Positions 38,101 to 44,840 of a stretch of DNA of 64,000 nucleotides are shown one piece after another. The position numbers and the translations under genes are program-made. Each line of letters begins with the position of its first letter. Position 1 is the first letter of the stretch. Below the pieces are notes generated by a model that saw nothing but the letters and a program-made list of their open reading frames with translations, searched no databases and was not told where the DNA came from. Source of the stretch: Pycnococcus provasolii (taxonomy: Eukaryota; Chlorophyta; Pseudoscourfieldiophyceae; Pseudoscourfieldiales; Pycnococcaceae); contig OW568865.1 of assembly GCA_938743325.2 (NCBI GenBank), forward strand, positions 930,001 through 994,000, in the 5' to 3' direction.

Positions 38101-38619
38101 TCGGAGGAGGGATATGGCTACAGATACATCAACGGCGCCATGCCGCTGCGCCAGCGTGCCAAGGCGATTGAGGCATTCCAGGGTGACCCGCCCACGACGG
38201 TCTTCCTGCTCAGCATCCGTGCATCGAACTGTGGCATCAACTTGACCGCGGCGGACCACGTCTTTATCCTCGAGCCTGCGCTGAATCCATCGCTCGACGA
38301 CCAGGCGATTGGCCGCGCTTGGCGCATGGGACAGACGCGCAAGGTGACGGTGAAGCGCATGTACGTGAAGGACAGCGTGGAGGAGCGCATTCTAGAATTG
38401 GTGAAGAGCCGAAAGCAGGATGGAAGTGGTGGTGGTGGTGGTGGTGGCGGCGGTGGAAGTGCCGTGGCGGAGGAGGTGGATCCTGTTGCGGCGGCACGCG
38501 CTGCGGCGCGTGGCAAGGCGCCCGTGACGACGGAGGCTGTCGCCGACCTCGCAGGTAGTTTGCAAAGGGATCGTCAGAAGATGCGGTCGAGCGAATTTGA
38601 CCTCTTATTTTCAGCATAA
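32104..38619 (+). CDS. RAD5/HLTF-like SNF2 translocase with RING finger, HMG-box-like segment and SUMO-binding motif
   Basis: A 2171-residue protein in one exon. The N-terminus is Gly/Ala/Ser-rich, followed by VVDLTLDDSDDED (near 77), a textbook SUMO-interacting motif. A Cys-rich block (CCEKCYCYVCD, near 180) with a downstream His-Cys pair resembles one in plant SNF2/F-box proteins. Near 650-730 an HMG-box-like segment (AFAFYVIDHFHSM ... WKKLDD) appears. SNF2 motifs: GLGKT near 1468, DESH near 1634, SGTPINT near 1660. A C3HC4 RING (CPICMDALENP ... CPLCRSLI, 1860-1905) sits between the two helicase lobes, as in RAD5, RAD16 and HLTF. Motif VI is AIGRAWRMGQTRK near 2067. Likely role: ATP-driven DNA translocation with ubiquitin-ligase activity in post-replication repair. 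No HIRAN domain was recognised, so RAD16-like roles remain possible. Confidence 0.88.
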   Translation: MVRGSKKASLLKSGASGGAASGAASGGASGAGGGGASGGGAGAGASASGGALASSKKKSSSSSSSKINNTAVNNRDVVDLTLDDSDDEDAKPASKSRKTTTAGAAAAAAAAPTAAAAGSAPNDDEGKGKGKGKEKATTSDDDVQFVCATVGNDPTKTMVHSRHTCGVHTFVTTSNQSNKACCEKCYCYVCDTEASKCTKWGTGALYKDHCNGHPGSMFHKNARDWKLAGKSLEDAEKLAQEGRVPTSGVPMMNYAMMNIGMDEDDDMYDSEDDEMYDSDGMPYDDDELVFGLGGMYGFNVPPPKRYQPKEVDVAVPDPAKDPALFQLGTLRVPARVSLPGDRGGNRYSHYYRYGGGYGDQDDQEFAEEEATTRSVPPGVSDFAAIASRLKPNGFYFPRIKPSKLKPEYSTYVEKVASVRRRNRENASKANRGGAGAGAGASAGAGAGGSGSAKDRDGDGDATMEPAVEIVPLPAVPKNINTIRPKHPLFFEALFENGGYGSLEQHRNALDAFLLTNPVRALGEDPDPQAKYVRQVCLVDTTGNAPPTMYAVYVPKTARVHELVKAAQQAYPDDFPSSPPLESLAAPGTKDGTKRLLEKLGLVEPEEQDKDKNDGDGDGKKKAASSSKSKKGSSSKGKSKSKEKVEAAEKSAANSAFAFYVIDHFHSMKKKVESKSKLTDQMKTSGFPPHLYNRHLQEERENTVEVELMNGWKKLDDGKKAEYQAKASKALTGDSSTSFDLSIFGRIFSGLNPFSAKQSPSTSSAAASDGYLLLGSTEYEAYGGRVSTLYDSSVRLNQIDSTNRDMYRSYTYGSMESNARQKTSTRRPYIMFKMTAPAPQIFRSSNMYSGDYERLNFFKREGEHLRFINVRHRVMVVKEKRKRGVVEKTMGWEAFGIALMLPISAEMKQAFGRRLVTGGSDVCRVVAQMVLRSIRHCTKDDAGREAVDAAINKLGDKGGDVFDRVLSSTSSFSSWFEITRSCYSSNPGGYHRYDYNSATERHSYSKEVASRVASTALKDDDRVLNLSIDWKTTTDGDGVKHFPPIFSEEMLKSPVMHASMSKSGADAVMSAREREQDDEARLEKSRKSTSLSNDIVRELIEMSRMRTKDSYIVPPGEPSWNYNRPRKNEVRVVMRLEQAEGSNVTGDAVFDIYVHKPVSPPYITGTSSGPGVSAPVVVGAGKGANDGKDGYEDGPAGGGGSGGGGGGSSAAAAAVAQANTKHPLTGLMPKEENQCFESAVMSSGAFGPLNRNWSQSYMYRSFKLNATLTEIMWQQTGSAGHTILTSIEEEKARVAKAVARAQVKLQGAGSSGAVLPANPTSIPGMMELLETKLDLPMIEQPEGLSVTLRDYQKQSVYWMLEQEKLANDEDGGFRKFLWHKIENADNLCRPEAQATVVAAAAAASAGAGAGAGAGAGAGAGAGAGAGAPFDPKTRYKTNTKDLWYSPIFQRLTDMEPPKMPAGGFCAEEMGLGKTVELLSLVLCNPAPPLESPSPPPPPAAPGAAAGSAAAAEPATTSTYLSSGITGKCRDPSKLVKSRATLVVCAVSLVGQWVAEAKAKLANADVLNIHMYHGTNRCRDPEKLAKYDLVVTTYATLASDYGGKRKGKNAADAPSTADDNDLFPPLGQIQWHRVVLDESHTVKNPRVAHTMACTALKSNLRWCMSGTPINTDVTDLQGQAQFLRFSPLDEKAYYEPVRSAIMASSSSHSYEPMHGDYYARFLSIMRRVVVRHSKKQTTADGSDLLTLPEKDEEEVAVTLPPSERKKYTELYTTAKKAYDLFRRQGPECVARNYLQISSLLLPLRRMCSGGTLSEKDLSLDAHAEARRRRLEEIQSGVSRSPKEKKAAAKVAPVPPPEPGTECPICMDALENPLRTKCSHWFCEECIDGVISSLPPGAARKCPLCRSLIKPEELAPPMTDAEMKAAATAAEREAAEKEAKKAEKAKASATDSEVPRPPAYVGEAKLKCLMDELKKMQKRDPSSKALVFSQFTSTIEWLKQRLSEEGYGYRYINGAMPLRQRAKAIEAFQGDPPTTVFLLSIRASNCGINLTAADHVFILEPALNPSLDDQAIGRAWRMGQTRKVTVKRMYVKDSVEERILELVKSRKQDGSGGGGGGGGGGSAVAEEVDPVAAARAAARGKAPVTTEAVADLAGSLQRDRQKMRSSEFDLLFSA

Positions 38620-39155
38620 GAGCTCGACTCCGCTATTGTCACGAAGAACAAATGTAACGTACGTACGTCTCGTTGCGACCTTTTCGTCGAAGAAGCTTCT
38701 TGCATTCCATACACATCTTCCAAAAAAAAAGGAAGATGTAACATCCCATTCCCCACCGCCCTGCCCAAGAGTGTCACGCCATTTCGTTTGAAATTGCATC
38801 CTCCAACGTAGACAAACCCGCGAGCACGGCTTGGAGCGTCCGCGTGCTCCTTGGATTCGGAAGAACCGCCGGTAGATTATCATCATTCGTGCCCGGAGGC
38901 TTTGTTAGAGACGTGTATATCTCCACCAGGTCAGGGCTCTTGGTCATCTCCTTCATGCTTGGGAACTTTAATTGCGAAAAGTTCACCATTACGTCACTAG
39001 CCGCGGATCTCCATAAACTCTGAAATCTTGCACTCGCACTCGAGCCACACCCATCGGTCTGACGAACGAACGATGTAATGTCTTGTTACACGACTATTAC
39101 ATCTGATTTGTGAACCAGTGCGGGGCCGAGCCTGCGGAGAGGTTTCGGTTGGTGG
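38620..39155. other. Spacer between convergent genes, holds one small candidate gene
   Basis: The 3' flanks of the SNF2 gene (+) and of the recombinase-like gene (-). A 71-codon minus-strand frame (38774-38989) is listed separately. 38990-39155 shows nothing else. Confidence 0.5.
38774..38989 (-). CDS. Possible small protein (71 residues), family unknown
   Basis: A short frame starting MVNFSQLKFPSMKEM with balanced, protein-like composition, unlike the Arg/Ser-rich chance frames around it. The C-terminus (AVLAGLSTLEDAI) looks like an amphipathic helix. It could be a small soluble protein or the last exon of a split gene. No family is recognised, and its 3' end is only 155 bases from the SNF2 stop. 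Confidence 0.35.
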   Translation of the reverse strand: MVNFSQLKFPSMKEMTKSPDLVEIYTSLTKPPGTNDDNLPAVLPNPRSTRTLQAVLAGLSTLEDAISNEMA

Positions 39156-40250
39156 TCACGACGGTTCAGGCTGTTCGCCATCACCACCATCGGACCCACT
39201 TCCTTCTGCGAACACGTGAAAACCACCGTGAACTGCAAGACTTTCGAGGCCGTGTTTTCGAACAATGTCCGAGCATGCCTTGATCTGTGCCTGAATTATG
39301 CCAGTGACAATTGCAGGCACTGCTGCTCCGGCATACCTGTTTGGCATCGTCGCCGACGCTTTCGCGGCTTTCGCCGCTGCACGTTCGGTCGGCAGAACCG
39401 AGGCGTCGGATGAAGACGATCCAGACCACCGCCCCAGTTCATTCCTCCTCTCTGAAGTCTCGCCTCGCATGCGGGCGACCAAGGGGAGGAAGTGACGGGC
39501 CGAAGAAGGCGAATACCATTTCGCTTCCGACGGCGGCATGTTGACTGCGAGCTCGAGACATGCGCGTAGCGATCTCGTTGCACGAGGACCGACGCACGGT
39601 GCATCAATCCATTTCGTAGCCTTCCTCGGATCACCGTCGGGTGAATCCGTGTCTCTGAGAACGAAGGTCGGCTCGTGAAGGTTCGACAGCATTGCGTCGA
39701 TACTTTGAAGGTATCCGCAGCCGTCTATGCCTCGGGTGGGCGCCCAGAACGCTCTAGGGCGAGCAGATCCTAAAACAGGGGTCTTCTCACGAGCGGTCAC
39801 CATCGTTCTGGCGTGTCCTCTGTCAAGAACGAACGACGCCCTTTGTGCCTGTGCGAGGCGGGAAACTGAGTAGTGGAGGAACACCCACGCGGCGCAATGA
39901 CCTCGAACAAACTCATCGTTCGTCTCCTTCTTCGAGTTGATGTCGAGAGAGGTGACGGCACGAAGAGAAAGGCACATTGATGGTGACGCTGCTGAGGACT
40001 CAGCCTTCTTGCTCTTGAAGCGACAGTGAGCAGGAGCATGAAGAGGAAGCACAATCCCCGCATTCACTGCCAACCACTTCAGGCTAATGAGTGCACTGGC
40101 AGCAGCCGTGCTCCCACCTGCGTTCGTGCGCACAAAGCCGTCCACTTCGGCTGGAGCAACAGCAGAGGCTGATGATGACGACTTCGTCTTCTTCCTTCGG
40201 GCTTCTCTGTCGATACTGTCCAAGAAAGATGCGAGCTGCAGCCCGTCCAC
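39156..40250 (-). CDS. Tyrosine-recombinase-like protein, probably from a mobile element
   Basis: A 364-residue frame. Its C-terminal third has the layout of a tyrosine recombinase catalytic core: SARHFLPLVARM (Arg of the H/R-x-x-R box), LGRWS where the core usually has His or Trp, and MPNRYAG with a candidate nucleophile Tyr. The same arrangement is typical of recombinases in DIRS-like and crypton-like elements of algae. Residues 1-40 are Lys/Ser-rich. No reverse transcriptase, terminal repeat or partner gene was recognised nearby, so the element type is undecided and this may be a lone remnant. Host domestication cannot be excluded. Confidence 0.4.
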   Translation of the reverse strand: MDGLQLASFLDSIDREARRKKTKSSSSASAVAPAEVDGFVRTNAGGSTAAASALISLKWLAVNAGIVLPLHAPAHCRFKSKKAESSAASPSMCLSLRAVTSLDINSKKETNDEFVRGHCAAWVFLHYSVSRLAQAQRASFVLDRGHARTMVTAREKTPVLGSARPRAFWAPTRGIDGCGYLQSIDAMLSNLHEPTFVLRDTDSPDGDPRKATKWIDAPCVGPRATRSLRACLELAVNMPPSEAKWYSPSSARHFLPLVARMRGETSERRNELGRWSGSSSSDASVLPTERAAAKAAKASATMPNRYAGAAVPAIVTGIIQAQIKACSDIVRKHGLESLAVHGGFHVFAEGSGSDGGDGEQPEPS

Positions 40251-40352
40251 AGCCTTCGCATTCGACGTGAACGATCTGAGCTTCCTCAGAATATTCGTCG
40301 ACGTGCGTATGCATCGTCGAGCTAGCTCGACGCTTGCCAGCCGGCAGGGGGC

Positions 40353-40739
40353 TTAGTGATGGCGACGACGCCAGCCCACTAAGCCTTTTGGAAGCAGATT
40401 GGGAACGATGTCATGATCATTCACGTAGCGCTCGACGTGTAAATCTGATCCAAGCAAAGGCAGGCGATTTTCAATGTAGTCGGCGGCATTTCGATTGCAG
40501 AACCGTGGTGCACCGAAAGTTACTGCGCGAACTTTTGGCTGACGTAGCCCGTTGATTCCCAGTGGTGCAAACAAGGTTGCTGCTGCGACTGCTGCAATCG
40601 TCGCGACGGCAGCTCCCAACGAGTGGCCGGTGAAAGCCACGGTTGGCAGGGTCAAATCAGCCAGAAATGCTTCCTCCTCGACGTCGACAGAGCTGCTGTT
40701 GTTGTTGCCGCGTATTTCCCGAAGTCCGTCGCGCATCAT
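40353..40739 (-). CDS. Class-3 lipase C-terminal part
   Basis: 128 residues from the ATG at 40739, or 248 if the open frame up to 41099 is counted. The clear part is GHSLGAAVA, the lipase nucleophile elbow with its Ser, then VRAVTFGAPRF and NDHDIVPNLLP, which supplies the catalytic Asp region of the Lipase_3 family. The N-terminal part of that family, with the FRGT oxyanion motif and the H-x-GF motif, is missing, and the frame upstream of 40739 is not protein-like and crosses a telomere-type repeat. Either an upstream exon is not recognised (tctaag just before codon GTT would serve as a splice acceptor), or the gene is a 5'-truncated remnant. Family activity is acylglycerol hydrolysis. Confidence 0.6.
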   Translation of the reverse strand: MMRDGLREIRGNNNSSSVDVEEEAFLADLTLPTVAFTGHSLGAAVATIAAVAAATLFAPLGINGLRQPKVRAVTFGAPRFCNRNAADYIENRLPLLGSDLHVERYVNDHDIVPNLLPKGLVGWRRRHH

Positions 40740-40958
40740 GTTTAAATAAACCTTAGAATTCAACCTTGTTACTACCTTGTTAACTACGTGTCTTAAGACG
40801 ACGTAAACAAGAAAAACCGTAGTGAAAAGACCACCACCGTGACACCCGGGAAGGGGACAACCAGGGAAGGTGAGGCAAGTGCCAAAGGGCCGGGGAAAAC
40901 CATCTGTCCTTAGATCCATTTGGATCAGGTTCGTCCGTGGGGACCCATCACCTCCTGT

Positions 40959-40975
40959 AACCCTAACCCTAACCC
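40959..40975 (-). promoter_or_regulatory. Interstitial telomere-type repeat upstream of lipase
   Basis: Two and a half TAACCC units on the plus strand, so TTAGGG reads in the direction of the minus-strand lipase, about 220 bases before its likely ATG. Confidence 0.4.
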
Positions 40976-41202
40976 ACCTCTCCAAACTCCCCCACACCCT
41001 TAATAAACCCCAACACCATACCAAACCCCGACACATCATCATCGCTACTGGTCGTACTGCTGCTGCTGCTTCTTGTATTATTGGCGTCGTCGTCATCAAA
41101 TCGTCGTCCGGTCGTCGTGAAGTGAGTGGAGATCTATCAGTAATGGCGTTGTGAAGACGTGAAAGATGTGATTTAGCTTCCTCCTCGGTCCAAGGGTTCC
41201 AA

Positions 41203-41242
41203 GGGTTAGGGTTTAGGGGTTAGGGGTTAGGGGTTAGGGGGT
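41203..41242 (+). promoter_or_regulatory. Interstitial TTAGGG/TTTAGGGG array
   Basis: Five tandem degenerate telomere-type units reading toward the 7TM gene, about 510 bases upstream. The MITE follows 24 bases later and may have moved an originally closer array away from the gene. Confidence 0.5.
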
Positions 41243-41265
41243 TTACCATCCTAGGGACTTGTTAG

Positions 41266-41488
41266 GAAGAAATTTCAGTTTTGGATCATTACGGCCTTTT
41301 TTGTTTCACTGCTGGATCATGACATCATGTTTTTGGATCAATCCGAATTTGTGGCGTCGACCAAGAAACTTCCAAGAATTTCTCGACTTGTTGCCCCGTT
41401 CATTGCTCAGGTGGCGGCAACCGACTTTCCCGTATGATCCAACAGTGAAACAAAAAAGGCCCTAATGATCCAAAACTGAAATTTCTTC
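41266..41488. mobile_element. MITE with ~55-bp terminal inverted repeats
   Basis: A 223-bp element. The left 55 bases (GAAGAAATTTCAG ...) are repeated in inverted orientation at the right end with about three mismatches. It has no coding capacity. The flanks ACTTGTTAG (41257-41265) and ACTGGTTTAG (41489-41498) look like a worn 9-10 bp target-site duplication, a length typical of Mutator-like elements. It is therefore a non-autonomous DNA transposon; family by inference. The high arm identity suggests a fairly recent insertion. Confidence 0.85.
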
Positions 41489-41755
41489 ACTGGTTTAGGG
41501 TACCCGGTAGGGCTAGTGCCGTCCTCGCTGGGGGTCAGATGCAGACCTGGCAGAGGGGCAGGTGCTCTCCATCACGTACGCATACACGCGCATATCATGG
41601 CGTCTCCGCTCAGCCTTGACTTTGGTGTTGATTCAGCTCTTGTAAATTTCAGTCTCGTTTGGAATACGCACCGTCGTTGGCTTGGCTCGGATGCCGTATC
41701 ATCGTCATCACCACCATCACCATGAATATCATCCCCATCCCGATCCCCGTCCCAC

Positions 41756-42810
41756 ATGCTCCCGCCGCACGAAACGAGAGCACTCGCCCTCATGTCCGCC
41801 GTCCTCTCCGCATTCTCCACCACAGGATCGCTCTTCATCGTACTCTCCATGCTCATATTCGACAAATTGAGAAAACAACCCGCCGGATCACTCATACTGT
41901 GGCTATCCGTCAGTTACGTCGGATATGGCGTGTCGCAGGTGCTCCTATCCAAACCCGCGGACGTCGACGGTGCCATCGCCAAAGAGGCACACGGAACGGC
42001 GCTCTGCCAGACGCAGGCGATGCTCGCACAGTTCTTTGCCATCGCAAGCTTCGCGTGGACGGCAGCCATTGCGCACACCCTACACGCCGCGGTCGTCAAG
42101 AGAGACGTGCACCACAAAGAAGAATGGTTCCCGAGATACCACAGGCTTATTTGGACGACGTGCTTCGTCTTCATGCTCATACCTCTCCTCGCAAACATCT
42201 ACGGACCCACGGGGGGGGAGGGTTCTGCTGGATTAAGAACGACAGAACGGAAGGGCACGTGTTTCGCATGCTGCTATTCTACGTTCCGCTCTGGCTCGCC
42301 GTCGGTTACAACAGTATAAGCATGTGGCAGGTCACAAGTGTCATCACGCGCGCAATGCGCCTCGTCGTTGAGACTGACGGGGGCAACGACGTCGACGCCG
42401 CGGAAGATGCCCCGGATGCGACGATGGACGACGACGAAAGCGCGAGCTCGGCGATGCGGCTGCGCAACTTGAAGCAGATGCGTCGCATTGGCCTGTTCCC
42501 GCTGATCTTAGTGGGTTGTTGGATGTTCGCAACCATCAACAGAATTTATGAGATGTTTGATGGATCGCCCGTCTACGGCCTCTACGCGCTCCAGGTGCTG
42601 AGCAGTAGCTTGAGTGGCTTGCTGAACGCATTGGTTTACGGGATGATGCCGTCCGTGCGGGGAGCGTGGTCTCGCGTTCTTGAGAAATGGCCAGTCGTCG
42701 GCCCGCTTCTGAGCAGTCAAGCGCGCGTCGGCACATCAAGCAGCGGCTACACAAGCTTTGGGAATGCGCTCGCCGCAGATGACGGCGACGGCGACATCTC
42801 TCCTGGCTAA
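41756..42810 (+). CDS. cAMP-receptor-like seven-transmembrane protein (frame change at a G run)
   Basis: About 350 residues of a Dictyostelium cAR/crl-type receptor in two overlapping frames. The first frame (41756 to about 42208) gives TM1-TM4, including LCQTQAMLAQFF at the start of TM3 and a TM4 ending LLANIYGPTG. The second frame (from about 42215 to 42810) gives FCWIKND, then TM5 (LLFYVPLWLAVGY), TM6 and TM7 (LQVLSSSLSGLLNALVYG), with a basic/Ser tail. The switch is at a run of eight G at 42207-42214; one base more would keep a single frame. No splice signals fit. A sequencing or assembly error in the homopolymer is likely, but a real disruption is possible. The ligand is unknown. Confidence 0.75.
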
Positions 42811-43095
42811 AAATGAAAAATCATTTTTAAATTTTCTTTCGACTGATTCACGCATCTGGATGCACACGAATCTCTCGTCATTCTGCGCACGCGAGACGAC
42901 GAGGAGGGCGACTCCTCGGCACCTTGCTGGGACACAGCTGGCGCGACCACCGCGTCCAAAAAACAAGGACGCTACGTCGTCGACGAAGAGACTCAGGTGG
43001 ACGTCGTTAACATTGACGCGGACGACGACGCGGCTTGGATCGCAAAGAGAGCGCAGGTTGCCTGCCGAGTGTCCGTCTCGCCGGAGGATATCAGT

Positions 43096-44247
43096 ATGCT
43101 CGAAGCGGGCAAACAACCGTGGTTGGCGCGCGTCACCATGCCAGGAGCGAGTGGCGAAGTGCGGTACGTGTTCCCAAGCGAGGACTGCAAATCACAGCAT
43201 AGCGAGCTCACGTGCGGCGATGCCTCTGGCGCGCTCGTGGAACTCTTTCACGCCGCGCGAGCCTCTGACGACACAGGAGTTGCGCCTGTCTTCGAGTTTG
43301 GCGACAGCGACGCAAGGCCGTTTCTCGATTTGGAGGCACTTGCGCTCGCGGCACCTGGCATGAGCGTGCGAGATGCAGTCGACCAAATGCTCGTTCCTGC
43401 ACTGGCGCGAGCAGCGAAGGCTTGTGCCCCACTCGTGGCTCTTGGTGCGCGCAGCGCAACCGTGAGACACTATCACCCACCGGAGCTCACTCATCCAATC
43501 GCATTCGTGACACGCACGGACGAAGGTGACGTAGACGGCGACGACGCGCGGAAGAGGCGCGAATGTGCGCACATGCTGCTTGGCTTGCCAGAGGACGTGC
43601 CACGGCTGCGACAGACATGCGCCATCGCGATTGGCCCAACGGCGCCAGCCGACGATGTTGACCGCGTCGGCGAAGCGTCGGCGACAGGAATCGACCCTCT
43701 GACGCGCATCGTCGATGTGCACGCGGGCCTGCCAATGCCAAAGGGAACGGTGCTGTGCCGAGGCCCTTACGCATACTTCCACTACATGCAAGATCGGATG
43801 GATGACAAGGGCTGGGGGTGCGCGTACAGGTCGCTGCAGACGATCGTCTCGTGGTTCCGACTCAACCATTACACAGATCGCAGTGTGCCGAGCCATGCAG
43901 ACATCCAGGCAACGCTTGTGAAGCTTGGCGACAAGCCGAAATCTTTCCTTGGATCGCGGCGGTGGATCGGCGCGATCGAGCTTGGCCTTTTTCTGCAGTC
44001 CTACCTCGATGTGACGTACAAGGTGATCACCGTGAATCGCGGCGATGAGATGGATCAGCAGGGGCGAGCGCTCGTTCGTCACTTCGAGGAGGAGGGCACT
44101 CCTGTTATGGTGGGCGGTGGTGTGCTCGCGTACACGCTTCTTGGTGTGCGTTATGACGAGTCCTTGGGAAAGTGTGAATACCTTATTCTCGACCCGCACT
44201 ACACAGGAGGCGATGGCGACGTCAGCTTCATGCATGAATTTGAGTAG
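43096..44247 (+). CDS. UFSP2: UFM1-specific protease 2 (UFSP2-like), ends unusual
   Basis: 383 residues from the first in-frame ATG at 43096. The C78 peptidase signature is clear: YFHYMQDRMDDKGWGCAYRS holds the catalytic Cys, GGVLAYTLLGV follows, and LDPHYTGG holds the catalytic Asp and His. The family matures UFM1 and removes it from substrates. Two oddities are visible. Protein-like sequence in the same frame extends upstream from 43096 to 42847 without any ATG, so a start is missing, non-AUG or on an unrecognised exon. The protein also ends 12 residues after DPHYTGG, lacking the GW.GWK segment that usually follows. It may still be active. Confidence 0.8.
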   Translation: MLEAGKQPWLARVTMPGASGEVRYVFPSEDCKSQHSELTCGDASGALVELFHAARASDDTGVAPVFEFGDSDARPFLDLEALALAAPGMSVRDAVDQMLVPALARAAKACAPLVALGARSATVRHYHPPELTHPIAFVTRTDEGDVDGDDARKRRECAHMLLGLPEDVPRLRQTCAIAIGPTAPADDVDRVGEASATGIDPLTRIVDVHAGLPMPKGTVLCRGPYAYFHYMQDRMDDKGWGCAYRSLQTIVSWFRLNHYTDRSVPSHADIQATLVKLGDKPKSFLGSRRWIGAIELGLFLQSYLDVTYKVITVNRGDEMDQQGRALVRHFEEEGTPVMVGGGVLAYTLLGVRYDESLGKCEYLILDPHYTGGDGDVSFMHEFE

Positions 44248-44462
44248 TTGATAAAAGTTTTTGTTACCATCCATCCTCACGTCGTTCGTCGTCGAATTAC
44301 CATCGTGCTCCCAATCACCGTCAGGAAGGCGAGCGCGTGGTCCGGGTGAAGCCGACGTCAACGCCGCCACCATCACCTTACCACCACAACCGCCGCCGCC
44401 CGCACCTGCCCCCGCCGCCCCTGCCCCCCGCCGCCGCCGCGCCGCCGCCGCCGCCGCCGCCG

Positions 44463-44840
44463 CTAGGCGTATCCCAGGAAGTCGGGGTACGACACCCAGC
44501 CTGATGACTCGTACATCACATCAGGATGGCTTGGAATGTCGTCAGGCCTCGCGCCTGACGAGCTCCACGCCTGCCACGCCTTCACGCTCGTCAGACCGAG
44601 CGTGCGCACGTACGCGCGCGCTTCCTCGAAGCTGCGAAAGTTCGTACGTTGTGTAACCCGCGCTTTCTTGCCCACCGCGTATCCGAGGAAGTCGCCGTAC
44701 GAAGTCCAGCCCGATGACGCGTACGTCACATCAGGATGGCTTGGAATATCGTTAGGCTTCGCGCCTGACGACCTCCACGCCTCCCACGCCTCCTTGCTCG
44801 TCAAACCGATCGTATGCATGTACCCACGCGCATCCTCCAA
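44463..44840 (-). CDS. Phage-integrase-repeat-unit reading frame
   Basis: 125 residues made of two copies of a short repeat: F.EAR.Y.R.LGLTS..AW.AW.SSGA.P.DIPSHPDV.Y.SSGW.SY.DFLGYA. This matches the phage-integrase repeat unit known from algal and some bacterial proteins, often next to recombinases, with unknown function. The frame has no good ATG at its start, and its protein-like sequence extends a few codons upstream (RGQFRSLED). It overlaps the end of the next minus-strand frame in a different phase. Whether the two are one gene is not resolved. Confidence 0.6.
   Translation of the reverse strand: MEDARGYMHTIGLTSKEAWEAWRSSGAKPNDIPSHPDVTYASSGWTSYGDFLGYAVGKKARVTQRTNFRSFEEARAYVRTLGLTSVKAWQAWSSSGARPDDIPSHPDVMYESSGWVSYPDFLGYA

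Larger units (their letters stand above)
40740..41755. other. Divergent intergenic region with two telomere-type arrays and a MITE
   Basis: This region lies between the lipase (-) and the 7TM gene (+). It contains a CCCTAA array at 40959-40975, a TTAGGG/TTTAGGGG array at 41203-41242, an inverted-repeat element at 41266-41488 and a short tctgctgctgctgct stretch near 41060. No gene is recognised. Confidence 0.7.

Noticed and set aside
43192-44376. 394-residue minus-strand frame opposite UFSP2
   Set aside because: Antisense of a gene with catalytic motifs, with Arg/His/Cys-rich composition and no domain.
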